A stretch of 64,000 bases of DNA from JABDQA01 sp963759125 (GCA_963759125.1 CAVWXN010000011.1:1-64000), one strand, 5' to 3'; counted from the first letter of the stretch, positions 8,175 through 17,716 are shown. Made by a program: numbers and translations. Notes: generated by a model not told the origin, from the sequence alone.

Positions 8175-10166
8175 TCAGTTATTTTCCGGCGTATACCAGA
8201 TCGGCGAACTCCAGGCCCGCTCCTGTTGTACCATCGGCACTTCCGGCGACATCTTGATACCGAACCTGAGTTGATCGTAAGCGGTCCAGCGAGGCGTTGG
8301 AATTTCGATTACCCGCGCATAATAAAAGGCACGCTGGGTAGGATCGAAATCCGGATCTGTCCAGGCAGTGGCTAGAGACGGGTCGCCGATGGCGTCTGTC
8401 CAGGTTGCATTGGCCACATCAACGGTATTGCCAACGGGCGGCAAGGCGCCGCCCAAAACGGGTTGGCGTTGTTCCGCATCACCCCAGACCACGTCGTAGA
8501 CTTTTTCCTCTGCCGTGCCGTCTGGGTTGAGCCAGCCTTTGACAATCTGGATCCGGTCAAGGTTACCGAACATCGGGTCTTTTAATGCGGCAACCAGAAA
8601 CGTCGGGGTCTTGCCGTCCGGCCGCTCTGGCAGGTCGCTGCCCATCGGCACCCCCTTTGCGTAACCGATATCAGCGATATAGCGGGTCTGGGCATCAGCT
8701 GGTGTATAGCCCCAGCCGCCAAAAAATCGTAAAGTAAGGCGCGTGCCTGAAGTTCCGTAGACCTCCCGGCGCTTCATGGCGTCCCAGATCGCTTCCCGTG
8801 TGTTCTCGGTTGCCCACACGGCGGCATAACCGGCACCTAGATAATGCCAGGTGTAGCGAATCTTGCCGAAGCCCTGCTTGGAAACATGATCCCAGCGTTT
8901 GGGGCTCGGCTCCTGAATAGGGAGCTTGCCAAAAAAATTATCCTCCTCGATCGCAGTCAGGGAGTTGTGCACGTCAGTACTGCCGACGAAGCCGAATTTA
9001 AAAGGATTGACTCCAAGCTTTGCCTCTTGTTCAAGACCGCGCATGAGGCCGGCCCGTAAATACATAGTGGGGCGCATTTTAGGAGTTTCAGGTGTATCCT
9101 CGAGAGTCAGGTTGCCGTAATCCCAGCCTGCAACACCCATATCGCCGGCAAACTCATCGTTGGGTGACAAAGTTGGATGCGTCTCGCTGTTGCCTTTGGT
9201 CTGGATTATTTCCTGCAGCACTTCAAAACGAGCGCGACGATCAGCATAATCACGATCAAGCGGAGTGCCCTCAAAGTCGACGAGTTCAAACATGCGTCCG
9301 TTGGAAAGATTGCCGTTATGGGGGATAGCAATCAGCTTGCCGCCGGTTTTATCTTCGTAGGTGGCCATCCACTCCCAGAGTTTCTCCGGATCCTCACTCT
9401 GCCAGGCAGAAAACGGAAAGGCCTGATCGGCTTTGTCCTTGCCGTCGCGGTAAAGAATATTGCGATGCAGGTTGTTGCCTCCTGGCACCGATGTCCATTC
9501 GTAGCCGATCATTGCCGTAAAACGGCCAGGTTCATTATATGCTTCGGCGATTTCGGTGTACTTTTTCCATACCGATACCATGACGGGGCCGACAATCTTC
9601 GGGTCCTGAATAGGACCAGGGAGCGTTCCCTGAGCCTGAGCCGATACTAACTCACCTTGCGCTTTTGCGGCCTCATCGCCGCCGGCCTTCATCATTTTAT
9701 TCCACCGGGCAAGGGTAGCATCGGAGGTGAACAGCGGATTGCCATGGTAAACCTCGGTAATGACGCCGAGTCCTTCCGCGTGGTCGGATATCACCAGAAA
9801 ATCGAGTGGTCTGGACAATCTGGCTGGCACCCCGGTGGATGTAAGTATCTCCTCACCGCGTGCAAATCGATAGGCCTGCTCGGGTGTCAAACGATTACCG
9901 GCCATAAAAGCATCCCCCGAATTAGCGGTATGGTGGTGGGTATCGCCAAATAACACCTGAGTGGGAAAGCTCCGTCCGGCATAGGGACTGAAACCTCTTA
10001 TCTTGGCACGCTCTGCTGGAGTGATTTCCTCGAGCGGACGGTGATCGTATGGGTCGTGAAAATGTCCGACAACGGTTGTCGATTCCTCACCCAGTGCTGG
10101 TATTGAGCCAAAAATCAACGTGCCGAGGATAAAACCAATTGCAGTATTTGTTTTACCAACCATCAT
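8175..10166 (-). CDS. DUF3604 domain exported protein (copy 1)
   Basis: 663 residues with a Sec signal (IGFILGTLIFGSIPALGEE). It shares the DUF3604 landmarks of the downstream copy: FGDTHHHTANSGDAFMAGN, EQAYRFARGEEI, ISDHAEGLGV, AIPHNGNLSNGRMF, FVGSTDVHNSLTA and the terminal ERAWSSPIWYTPENN. The N-terminal HHH and later DHAE, HNGN and TDVH are candidate metal ligands. The start is supported by AGGAGAG about 6 bases upstream of tandem ATGs. Directly upstream is a decayed outer-membrane protein gene (10257-10604), suggesting the unit once included an outer-membrane channel. Substrate unknown. Confidence 0.87.
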   Translation of the reverse strand: MMVGKTNTAIGFILGTLIFGSIPALGEESTTVVGHFHDPYDHRPLEEITPAERAKIRGFSPYAGRSFPTQVLFGDTHHHTANSGDAFMAGNRLTPEQAYRFARGEEILTSTGVPARLSRPLDFLVISDHAEGLGVITEVYHGNPLFTSDATLARWNKMMKAGGDEAAKAQGELVSAQAQGTLPGPIQDPKIVGPVMVSVWKKYTEIAEAYNEPGRFTAMIGYEWTSVPGGNNLHRNILYRDGKDKADQAFPFSAWQSEDPEKLWEWMATYEDKTGGKLIAIPHNGNLSNGRMFELVDFEGTPLDRDYADRRARFEVLQEIIQTKGNSETHPTLSPNDEFAGDMGVAGWDYGNLTLEDTPETPKMRPTMYLRAGLMRGLEQEAKLGVNPFKFGFVGSTDVHNSLTAIEEDNFFGKLPIQEPSPKRWDHVSKQGFGKIRYTWHYLGAGYAAVWATENTREAIWDAMKRREVYGTSGTRLTLRFFGGWGYTPADAQTRYIADIGYAKGVPMGSDLPERPDGKTPTFLVAALKDPMFGNLDRIQIVKGWLNPDGTAEEKVYDVVWGDAEQRQPVLGGALPPVGNTVDVANATWTDAIGDPSLATAWTDPDFDPTQRAFYYARVIEIPTPRWTAYDQLRFGIKMSPEVPMVQQERAWSSPIWYTPENN

Positions 10167-10256
10167 TCTCTCCTGTTTGGATTGGCGATTTCAGTAACAG
10201 GTTACATAATCGATGGAGTTTCAGGTACACCTGTTCTGATACCCATATGCTCTCAG

Positions 10257-10604
10257 TTAAAACATAAAGGCCAGTTTCAGCCGTATCATGTCAAGATCGC
10301 TACCATCTTTTTCAGACAAGACCTGACCGTAGCTGGCCTGCATGGAGATAGCCGGGTGAAAACTTTAGCCGCTGGAAACACCGCCGCCAAGCACATCCTG
10401 AGTATTATCATCGGGTATTCACTGTGTTTGTTTCAGCACCGTAGCGATAGCGCAGGTCGAGTCCTCCCCGCAGCTTTGGCGTGAAATTATAGGTCAGGTG
10501 ACTTTCAATCATGTAGAGCGGGGGCCGTCGCCCTGGGCTCTTGTCAGGTCAGGTAAAATTAGAATTATTGCCACAAGTAGAGGCACTGCGACTTTCCGCA
10601 TCAT
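10257..10604 (-). pseudogene. Decayed outer-membrane protein of the phenol MetA-pathway type (PF13557-like)
   Basis: On the minus strand an ATG at 10604 encodes a good signal peptide (VAVPLLVAIILILPDLTRAQ) and the family-like GDGPR that follows cleavage. The sequence then jumps, in another frame, to a C-terminal beta-barrel end: YMIESHLTYNFTPKLRGGLD, then DDNTQDVLGGGVSSG, an in-frame stop, then AISMQASYGQVLSEKDGSDL and a terminal LKLAFMF. The centre (roughly 150 or more residues) is missing and there are frameshifts plus a nonsense codon, so it is an internally deleted pseudogene. PF13557 membership is judged from memory of its N- and C-terminal patterns. Confidence 0.7.
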
Positions 10605-10773
10605 GGTAAAAGACCAAGCCAATAAAGCTCTCTCATATCAGAAGTTAGAAAACGTAAGGATTAGCTGATATGCTGGGATAAATTATACTTCGGTGTGTCT
10701 CTTAATTCTTATCTTTTTTTTCTCACATGGCGCTGATGGGTAACAAGTTCGGTGTGCATAGAAACTGCTATGA

Positions 10774-10908
10774 CTAGCGGAGGATTTTCTTCTTCTTTTT
10801 ATTCGGTTTTTTTAATTTTTTATCATCTTCAATTCCCAGCAATTCGTTGGTCGCATCATTGACATTTTTTTTCACGGTACACTTCACCGCTCTTTTGGCA
10901 ATACCCAT
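10774..10908 (-). CDS. Small lysine-rich protein (44 aa)
   Basis: Uninterrupted small frame reading MGIAKRAVKCTVKK at the start and ending in a very basic tail (KKLKKPNKKKKKILR). An AGGA lies about 10 bases upstream of the ATG. I do not recognise a family. The basic tail could bind nucleic acid or membrane, but this is speculative. It stands alone, with no gene closer than 160 bases. Confidence 0.4.
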   Translation of the reverse strand: MGIAKRAVKCTVKKNVNDATNELLGIEDDKKLKKPNKKKKKILR

Positions 10909-11407
10909 GATCGTTTTATCCTATCGATATAGATTTTTTAAAGGGCATCACAGAAAATATTCCTGAGAAAGAAGAGAGGGAATATTTTCCGTTCTGGCAA
11001 TTGTGCAATGTCCTTAATCCCAATACATATTATTAGGTTGCAGAACCCAATGCATTTTTTTGCTGATACACTGCTGATTTTCTCATCAAACTAAAGCGGC
11101 TTTCGTTCAGCATAGTTGATCTTTATCAGCAAGCCCTGATCAATACCAACTTCAAAAGTCTCTGCTTTTTTACAAATCCATTAGTAGTAACTCTGTTATC
11201 CTATAGCTGTACTAAGATAAATCAAGGTCAAGGCGTTTCCTGGCTATATGCGAATCGGAAAAAAATGTTCCTAACGAGAAGGTTCCACCGGTAAGGTTAG
11301 ATTTTTAGAAAAGTTGGAGCGCGGGGGTGATCAGGAATAGTGTCAACTTAGGTCAAGTGTCGATTTGCTTTAGGTTCGGTCTGGCAATCCTCTGCTAACG
11401 TATCACC
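10909..11407. other. Intergenic, no gene recognised
   Basis: AT-rich spacer downstream of the hypothetical gene that ends the 11-21 kb operon. I see no convincing reading frame or hairpin. Confidence 0.4.
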
Positions 11408-11992
11408 TTAATTGACCGGGATTACCACACTTCCACCTGCCTTTTCATCGGTATCGAGTAACGTTATCAGGGCCAGCGCATACAACAGCGACCTTTTGGA
11501 TTGATGATCAGTATCCTCAATCCAGAACCACATATCGTCATAGCGAACCGACACGAATGACCGATCAAATTTTGCAGGACCACTCTTGATAATCATCATC
11601 GGCTGAAAATCTGTTTGCTCTTCTTCCGGTATCGGTTTAAGCGGCGGCGCTTTGCCAGATTTCTCATGTTCAGAAGGAATCTCGACACCGGTAGCTAATG
11701 CCAACAGGACCTGCAACAAGGAGAGCCCTTCAATTCGAATTTTATCAGGATCGTTTTCTATCGTATCCCGAACGACGACAGACGAATCCTTTTCAGGATT
11801 CAGGCCAAGTTCATTTTTGACGCCTCGATACTCAGCTTCAATTTCAGCTGAAACTCGATCAGGGAAGAATATGAGTATCACCTCTTCCGCTTTATCTTTC
11901 GGGTGTGTTATTCGTATTTTTACCGCATCTTCAGACTGCATTTTCTTGAACAGGGTTAAGAATCGTGCAAAATATAGATCGGTTCGATGCAT
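11408..11992 (-). CDS. Conserved hypothetical protein downstream of porin
   Basis: 194 residues, no signal peptide or membrane segment. The C-terminal part (SVRYDDMWFWIEDTDHQSK, then a hydrophobic helix) resembles a conserved uncharacterised family in which a W-F-Y/W-I-D/E-D-x-D-x-x-SK motif ends the protein; I recall this pattern but cannot name the family with certainty. EGLSLLQVLLALATGVEIP precedes it. It lies 56 bases after the porin on the same strand and is probably the last gene of the operon. Function unknown. Confidence 0.65.
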   Translation of the reverse strand: MHRTDLYFARFLTLFKKMQSEDAVKIRITHPKDKAEEVILIFFPDRVSAEIEAEYRGVKNELGLNPEKDSSVVVRDTIENDPDKIRIEGLSLLQVLLALATGVEIPSEHEKSGKAPPLKPIPEEEQTDFQPMMIIKSGPAKFDRSFVSVRYDDMWFWIEDTDHQSKRSLLYALALITLLDTDEKAGGSVVIPVN

Positions 11993-12048
11993 GACGCCAT
12001 GTTCTAAAGTTCATGAGATCCTCTTAGTACACTCAAAATCGTCGTTTA

Positions 12049-13287
12049 CTACAATGCGACACGTAGCCGCAGGCCATACGCCCACAAACTGTTTTCTGCC
12101 TGGTTAAGTGCGGGGTCTACAATGTATTGAATGGATGGTGTAACTGCTACTTCCCTGGTCAGTTGATAGCGCCAGAAAAGCTCCGTTGAGTACTGATTAT
12201 CAGTTCCTTCAAATGAAGTCTGATTCGGCTTCCCCCAATTGAAGCCAAAGCCGATTACTCCGCGCATCGGTACCGGTTGATAACCGATGCCGGCGGTGAT
12301 GGATTTTTCCAGCAGGCTGCCGCTGTCTTCTGTATAGCCACCACGCACAAAAGGCAGCCACTTATCGTTGATCCATTTTTGCCAGGAAGCATTTACCCCC
12401 CAGCCGCCGGGTGTGCCATTGGCACGCTCATCGATATGCCAGAGAGTAATATGTAAGTTGTCGAAGTAGATTCTATTCTGTTTCGGGGTAAAACCAATTT
12501 CGATCCACGAGAAAAAATTACTCTCTTCAAATACGTTCTCGAACCCCTCAAACGGGTCTGTCGGATCAGCATCAGCATCGGTGAGACCTGCCTGGATATA
12601 CACCTTGTCTGTTACCATACCGCCGGCAGCAAGACCCAGGGTGGCATCGTTGGGTAAATCAGTTGCTGCAGAACCCGTAGAAAAAACTAAATTATTGAAA
12701 CCGGTCCACGGGCTGGCAAGCAGATAGACGTCGACAAAGTCGGTCACATCCAGAAAACCTCCGACAAATGCCCACTTTCCCTCGGCCAAATACTGCTTCC
12801 AGTAAAGGTTAGTCAAACGCGTCTGCTGATCACTGAAAACTGGTTCGAACAAACCAACATAGCCGCTCTCAAAGCCAAGGCCGCTTGGAGGGACATCAGT
12901 ATAACTATGACGGTTTTCAACCTTCCAGTTGAGGCTTCCTTTGTTTGAACCCTCGCGATTTACCAAGTCCCAGAAGCCGAAGAAACGGACCACACCGCTA
13001 CTCGCATTATCCTCTCCAAGACTGTCACTCACTCCCATAAATAGAGCGTTATAATCAAGGCTCCAATTAAAACCAGTCCGCTCAGCCACACCATTTTTCC
13101 AGTCATGGATGGGGGCGAGCAATTTGGACTCGTATAAAGGGTTGGCTTTTTTATCCAGTTCTATCTGGTTTTCCACTTGGTCGGTTGAAAGGCGTGGGCG
13201 AAGGAGTTGACCATCTTCAGAATAGGCCTTTGAGAATGGGAACAGCAGAATGACAATTGCAAGTGTAACGATTATCTGTCGTATCAT
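12049..13287 (-). CDS. OprB-type carbohydrate porin
   Basis: 412 residues: Sec signal (VTLAIVILLFPFSKAYSED), a short coiled-coil-like N-terminal stretch, then alternating beta-strand pattern to the end. OprB hallmarks include GGFLDVTDFVDVYLLASPW and LTREVAVTPSIQYIVDPALN near the C-terminus, with a weakly aromatic end (LRLRVAL). Such porins let sugars and other small solutes cross the outer membrane. Co-oriented with the upstream amidohydrolase but separated by a 132-base gap containing a hairpin (13369-13406), so it may be only partly co-transcribed. It is distantly paralogous to the porin fragment at 29274. Confidence 0.85.
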   Translation of the reverse strand: MIRQIIVTLAIVILLFPFSKAYSEDGQLLRPRLSTDQVENQIELDKKANPLYESKLLAPIHDWKNGVAERTGFNWSLDYNALFMGVSDSLGEDNASSGVVRFFGFWDLVNREGSNKGSLNWKVENRHSYTDVPPSGLGFESGYVGLFEPVFSDQQTRLTNLYWKQYLAEGKWAFVGGFLDVTDFVDVYLLASPWTGFNNLVFSTGSAATDLPNDATLGLAAGGMVTDKVYIQAGLTDADADPTDPFEGFENVFEESNFFSWIEIGFTPKQNRIYFDNLHITLWHIDERANGTPGGWGVNASWQKWINDKWLPFVRGGYTEDSGSLLEKSITAGIGYQPVPMRGVIGFGFNWGKPNQTSFEGTDNQYSTELFWRYQLTREVAVTPSIQYIVDPALNQAENSLWAYGLRLRVAL

Positions 13288-13368
13288 AGTTTTTGAAGTG
13301 ACCGGATAATGAATGTATTTCGTTCTAAACGACTTGACTTAAGCAATGGTGCGTTTTTCGGGTTAAAT

Positions 13369-13406
13369 GGGTGGTGGTATCAGTAAAACCACCGATACTA
13401 CCACCC
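13369..13406 (-). terminator. Hairpin between amidohydrolase and porin genes
   Basis: GGGTGGTGGTATC (13369-13381) pairs with GATACTACCACCC (13394-13406) with one mismatch and a 12-base loop. There is no T-tract, so it may be an attenuator or RNA-stabilising stem between operon segments, not a strong intrinsic terminator. Confidence 0.5.
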
Positions 13407-13419
13407 AATAGTTGCAGAA

Positions 13420-14937
13420 TTACAGCGTATTCTTATAAATCTTGCCATCCTTCATAATCACACGCATGCTCTCAATGCCGTCACGGGGAGGTGCATCAAA
13501 CCACTTTTCATTGCCGCCAATCACCGTAATATCCTCAAGAGGATTACCGTCAACTAACAACAGGTCCGCATAGGCACCTTCCTCTACGACTCCCAGTGGA
13601 CCTTCAACATAAGGATTTAACACGTCTCCTGACAGAGCCACCATCTCTCCTGCCACTGATGTCAGGGACTTAAGGGCAAAGAGATTACCAAAGAATTTGG
13701 CGCTAAGGAATATTTCGTGATCTGTCTGTTTATTGCATGACTCAACGCCACCGACACAGTCTGCCTGGAAGGCGACCTTTGGTTGATATTTCTTTACATT
13801 TTCAATGTAGTTAGCAAATGCTTTCTGAGCGCTTTCCGCTTTTCGTGAAGCAGCGGGACTCGAACTAATTGCCTCAATTTGTCCAAGATATGGGGAAAAA
13901 GCGTGCATGTTGGTGGTCATATACGCACCTTTTTCCTCCATTACTTTAGCGATATCACCATCAAACATGAAGCCATGTTCGATAGTTTTGACCCCATTAT
14001 TCAAGCAGCGAAGGATGGAAACCTTACTGTATGCGTGAGACATAACATAAGAGCCATAGGCTTCTGCTACCTCTACAGCAGCACTAATTTCTTCAGCAGA
14101 GAAGGCATTAAGCTGCCATGGATCAAATGCAGAGGCAACACCGCCGCTGGACATGATTTTAATCTGAGTGGCACCCTGCATGAAGTTTTGACGTGCCCCG
14201 GTTTTGATCATATCAACGCCATCTGCGGTGAATGTCAGACCATTTCTGGCGCCAGACGAATTCGCTCCATATACAGTCTCATTTGGGGTTGTAAAGTTTC
14301 TGAAATCAGCGTGGGAGCCGCTCGGTCCGAGAAATGCGCCGGAAGGATAAATCCGTGGGCCGATGACTACCCCTTCATCTATTGCTTTTTTCAGCCCTCT
14401 TCCCATGCCCCCGGCATCACGCCAACTTGTAAAGCCGGACATCAATGCATTCTTAGCTTTTGCAGTTGAGCGGACAGCAAGTTCATCAAGCTGCCTGTTG
14501 TTTTCTATATCCGCAAGCGAATTTCCGTTCAATTGCAAGTGGCCATGTCCCTCAATGAGCCCCGGCATCAGCGTACGGCCTTCACCGTTAATCACACTAA
14601 CCTTAACTTCTTTTGTTTCGATTTTTGCTTCTTCACCGATGACCCTGATTGTGTAGGCATCATAATCTGGAGTAGCGATATCGATTTCCTTATAACCACC
14701 GCTGGTTACATCAAGTTCGTAAGAGCCTGTGGAAGGAATATCTTTTGCTATTTTCTTGATGAGATTTCGCACAACCAGAACATCCATACCCTCGTTCAAC
14801 TTGTCACTCTTCCCGTCGAAGATATTGACGTTTTTAAAGAGCGTCACCTCCGATGGAAGCTCAGTATTTGCTTGAGTAAAGGTTGCTGCAGCGAGTATTG
14901 ATGCTGTGGCAATTATTGTTTTGAGTTGTTTCATCAT
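13420..14937 (-). CDS. Exported metal-dependent amidohydrolase (imidazolonepropionase/prolidase-like)
   Basis: Amidohydrolase-superfamily enzyme. The start at 14937 is chosen because GGAG precedes it and it gives a clean Sec signal (TIIATASILAAATFTQA); a longer frame to 15018 would overlap the neighbour. Metal-site features: EGHGHLQLNG (HxH) near residue 125, KIMSSGG, SHAYSKVSILRCLNNG and KTIEHG (histidines), and the late FQADCVGG segment. The C-terminal ADLLLVDGNPLEDI is standard for the class. Members hydrolyse cyclic amides or X-Pro/N-acyl dipeptides; substrate unknown. It is next to DUF3299 and an ABC exporter in a LuxR-controlled operon, so it probably works in the periplasm. Confidence 0.85.
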   Translation of the reverse strand: MMKQLKTIIATASILAAATFTQANTELPSEVTLFKNVNIFDGKSDKLNEGMDVLVVRNLIKKIAKDIPSTGSYELDVTSGGYKEIDIATPDYDAYTIRVIGEEAKIETKEVKVSVINGEGRTLMPGLIEGHGHLQLNGNSLADIENNRQLDELAVRSTAKAKNALMSGFTSWRDAGGMGRGLKKAIDEGVVIGPRIYPSGAFLGPSGSHADFRNFTTPNETVYGANSSGARNGLTFTADGVDMIKTGARQNFMQGATQIKIMSSGGVASAFDPWQLNAFSAEEISAAVEVAEAYGSYVMSHAYSKVSILRCLNNGVKTIEHGFMFDGDIAKVMEEKGAYMTTNMHAFSPYLGQIEAISSSPAASRKAESAQKAFANYIENVKKYQPKVAFQADCVGGVESCNKQTDHEIFLSAKFFGNLFALKSLTSVAGEMVALSGDVLNPYVEGPLGVVEEGAYADLLLVDGNPLEDITVIGGNEKWFDAPPRDGIESMRVIMKDGKIYKNTL

Positions 14938-14950
14938 TGTTTTTCTCCGT

Positions 14951-15619
14951 TTACTTTTTGTATGGTGATACGTTATTTGCAACAAGTGTATAGCCAACAC
15001 CGATATCGGCAGATCCATCTTTTAAATAAAGGTTTTTGGTTATTGGTTTTGCGATGAGCTCACCGCTGACCCAGATGGGCTCAAACATGCCGTTGGTTTT
15101 AAACCCCTTGTCTAACTTGACATAGACAATCTGATTTGGTGGAGGGGGAGGCGTGTGGATGCAAGCCCCCACCCATGGCACTAAGAGAAACTCCGTTATT
15201 TCCTTGTCTGAATACTCAAGGGGAAGGGCAAATCCGGGCATGCGAATCTGTTTCCCATCAAGCTCTGTTACTACTGACGTACCCTGTTGTTCTCGCAACT
15301 CCGTTATTTCTGCACGCCTGACAAGCAGCCCCTGGAAATCAATCCCCTGGGATTCAAGGAGGCGCAGCCCCTGGTCAACTTCTGCCTGCATAGCTGGGGT
15401 GACACGCCCGGGGGCATTCTCCTTGAGATTTTCTACTCGGGCATAGGCACCCAGGTGCAGCAGTTGTTCTTCTGAGAGCTTTGTAAAAGGATCCTCAAAC
15501 TCTATTTTCTGCTGCAGATCAGACCACTCGAGTTGCCGGATTTGAGAAGCTCCTGCACCCATTGCACAAAGAGCGGTTATGACAATAGAAAACATGAGAA
15601 TTTTTTGTTTCAGTTCCAT
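14951..15619 (-). CDS. DUF3299 exported protein
   Basis: 222 residues with an N-terminal signal/anchor (MFSIVITALCAMGAGASQ). The DUF3299 core is plain: MPGFALPLEYSDKEITEFLL followed by VPWVGACIHTPPPPPNQIVY. The invariant Cys-Ile-His-x-Pro5 could be a metal or haem contact, but no function is established. DUF3299 proteins commonly sit beside MacB/LolE-like ABC transporter genes, as here (13 bases downstream of the permease), which suggests a lipoprotein- or envelope-related export role. That link is inference from context. Confidence 0.85.
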   Translation of the reverse strand: MELKQKILMFSIVITALCAMGAGASQIRQLEWSDLQQKIEFEDPFTKLSEEQLLHLGAYARVENLKENAPGRVTPAMQAEVDQGLRLLESQGIDFQGLLVRRAEITELREQQGTSVVTELDGKQIRMPGFALPLEYSDKEITEFLLVPWVGACIHTPPPPPNQIVYVKLDKGFKTNGMFEPIWVSGELIAKPITKNLYLKDGSADIGVGYTLVANNVSPYKK

Positions 15620-15632
15620 ATAAGAATCTCCT

Positions 15633-16907
15633 TTAAATCCTGATGGTCATACCATCGGCAAGGGAGTATCGGTAAATTCGATATCCGGGGATAAATCCGA
15701 TAGTAACCCCTGCCAGACACATTGCTAGAATCACAACTATTTCATGAATTGATGGTGCATAAATTGTTATAAACAGACCGAAATATGAGCTGATGACAGG
15801 CTGGGTAAGTAGAAGCAAGCCATAGAGGATAACTACCCCAAGGGTAACACCAGCTATTGTGACACATGCAGCTTCTCCAACAATCATGGCAAAGATATGG
15901 ACAGGCCGCGCACCAACGGCTCTTAAAATTGCCATTTCACGGCGACGCTCTTGCAGACTTGTCATGATTGCGACCATCATGCCTGTCAGACCAACAAGGA
16001 CAACAAATGCAGATAAGGCAAGCAGTGATTTTTCTACCGTTCCAACTATTGTCCAGAGTTTCTGCAGGGCTGCTGCAGGAATAACTGCTGATAATGGTTC
16101 GTCCTGGCGGTCATTAATCGTTCTCTGAACAGTCAAAACATCTCTTCTGGAATGTAGTCCAAGAAAAATTGCACTGATCGACGATGCCTCACCTTCCTTT
16201 AGATTTGTATGCTCGGTGAGGCCAAGATGTTCTGCAAGGGGATCGTGTCGGTGGCTAGCTCCCATGTTAATTTCAGCATGAATTGCATCGATACCACCAA
16301 GGCTCACATGAACAGTCCGGTCTATAGGGGTCCCGGTTCGTTCCAGGATGCCTGTAACCGTGAAAGGATGGTTATCGTGATCCACAAAACTTATTTCTCC
16401 GGAGCCGTGTGAGACGACAATGGAGCTGCCAACCACGTAACCCAGCTTATCTGCGACCTCGGCTCCTAGAACCGCACCCTTGATATCCTGTAACCATTCT
16501 CCCTTGCCGAGGCTGAGATGCTGCCTGTTGCCAAACTGCAGATGGGTGTAATAGTTATTGGTTGTTCCGAGAACGCGATAACCTTTATGAGTATCCCCCA
16601 GGGAGATGGGAATGGCCCATTTGACCTCAGGTAATGCGGCAATTGCTTCGAAACTATGGTGGCTGATATTGTTTGACATGTCACTCAACCTGAAAACAGA
16701 GGCCAACAACAGCTGAACTGGGCTGGTTCGTGCACCAACGATAAGATCTGTTCCGGATATTGTATTGGTGAAGCTATTCTGAGCCTCATGGCGAAGACGC
16801 TCAACCCCCAAGAAAAGAGCGACACTCAGAGCTATAGACAGGATGGTGAGGCCAATGGTTAATCTGCGGTTACGCAGACTCTTCAGTGCCAGTAAAATTA
16901 TGGCCAT
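15633..16907 (-). CDS. ABC transporter permease, FtsX/MacB/LolE-like
   Basis: 424 residues with the four-helix topology of this family: an N-terminal TM (LTIGLTILSIALSVALFLGV), a large periplasmic domain (about residues 40-270) and three C-terminal TMs, the second after LQERRREMAILRAVGARP, the FtsX-family coupling segment. Such permeases drive extracytoplasmic work (lipoprotein release, peptide or siderophore export) using a periplasmic domain, not a channel. Its start overlaps the ATPase stop by one base. Substrate unknown; the DUF3299 and amidohydrolase neighbours may be its cargo or partners. Confidence 0.88.
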   Translation of the reverse strand: MAIILLALKSLRNRRLTIGLTILSIALSVALFLGVERLRHEAQNSFTNTISGTDLIVGARTSPVQLLLASVFRLSDMSNNISHHSFEAIAALPEVKWAIPISLGDTHKGYRVLGTTNNYYTHLQFGNRQHLSLGKGEWLQDIKGAVLGAEVADKLGYVVGSSIVVSHGSGEISFVDHDNHPFTVTGILERTGTPIDRTVHVSLGGIDAIHAEINMGASHRHDPLAEHLGLTEHTNLKEGEASSISAIFLGLHSRRDVLTVQRTINDRQDEPLSAVIPAAALQKLWTIVGTVEKSLLALSAFVVLVGLTGMMVAIMTSLQERRREMAILRAVGARPVHIFAMIVGEAACVTIAGVTLGVVILYGLLLLTQPVISSYFGLFITIYAPSIHEIVVILAMCLAGVTIGFIPGYRIYRYSLADGMTIRI

Positions 16908-17701
16908 CAGTTCGCCTCCGCCTTCTGAGTGGCTGATGCGGTGCCTGCCTGGTTGATTTCCACAAGCCTGACTGTTCTGTCAAATAAGTGGGCCAGCGCT
17001 CTATCATGACTGGCAAAGATAAGGCTGCTCTTACTGCGCCTGCATTCTTCAAAGAGAATATCATGAAATGATTGCCGGTTTGCTTCATCAAGTGATGAGG
17101 TCGGTTCATCGGCAATGATGATTTCCGGTTGCCCCAGCAGGGCGCGAGCCGCTGCCACCCGCTGCTGCTGTCCGACACTGAGCTCGGTTACCTTCTTTTT
17201 AAAGAGTGGCGGTGCGATTCCCAGTCTTCCCAGAATGCGTATTGCCTCTTCATCCGGTACGTTGCCTGAACTGAGCACCCGCTCCTTGCGATGGCGTGAA
17301 AAGAGACAGGGGAGAACAACGTTCTCGATGACCGAAAGATACGGAAGAAGATTAAACATCTGAAAAATGACACCAATATGATCAGCCCGGAAAGAATCAC
17401 GCCCTGAGCCTCTGAGCGTTTCCAGATTCTGGCCCAGCAGTGAGATTCTCCCTGACGTAGCTTCGCTCACTCCCGCCAGGATACTGAGAAATGTGGACTT
17501 CCCGGAACCGCTTGGGCCTTCCAGAAATACTTTTTCTCCCCTTTGTACGGTAAAGCAGGAAATGTCCAGTATCGTCTCTTCCGTCTTCTTCCATGAAAAC
17601 AGCAGATTATTGACATCAACGGTCGGGATGGAATCCTTGGTGATCTCCAGTGGGGAATCAGCCACAGACATATGGGATGCCGGGTTCAGGGAAGTAATCA
17701 T
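16907..17701 (-). CDS. ABC transporter ATP-binding protein, LolD/MacB class
   Basis: 264 residues. Walker A EGPSGSGKSTF near residue 60, Q-loop in GVIFQMFNLLPYLSV, signature LSVGQQQRVAAARALL, Walker B IIIADEPTSSLD, and the H-loop in FASHDRAL. The LFNLLP-like segment and 'EPTSSLD' place it in the LolD/MacB group that pairs with FtsX-type permeases. It energises the adjacent permease (one-base overlap). The only mild oddity is LSVGQQQR in place of the usual LSGGQQQR. Confidence 0.92.
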   Translation of the reverse strand: MITSLNPASHMSVADSPLEITKDSIPTVDVNNLLFSWKKTEETILDISCFTVQRGEKVFLEGPSGSGKSTFLSILAGVSEATSGRISLLGQNLETLRGSGRDSFRADHIGVIFQMFNLLPYLSVIENVVLPCLFSRHRKERVLSSGNVPDEEAIRILGRLGIAPPLFKKKVTELSVGQQQRVAAARALLGQPEIIIADEPTSSLDEANRQSFHDILFEECRRSKSSLIFASHDRALAHLFDRTVRLVEINQAGTASATQKAEAN

Positions 17702-17716
17702 TCTTTGCCGTCTCCA

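Noticed and set aside
13420..15018. Longer amidohydrolase starting at 15018
   Set aside because: The extra 27 residues overlap the DUF3299 gene and precede a clean signal peptide with its own ribosome site at 14937.
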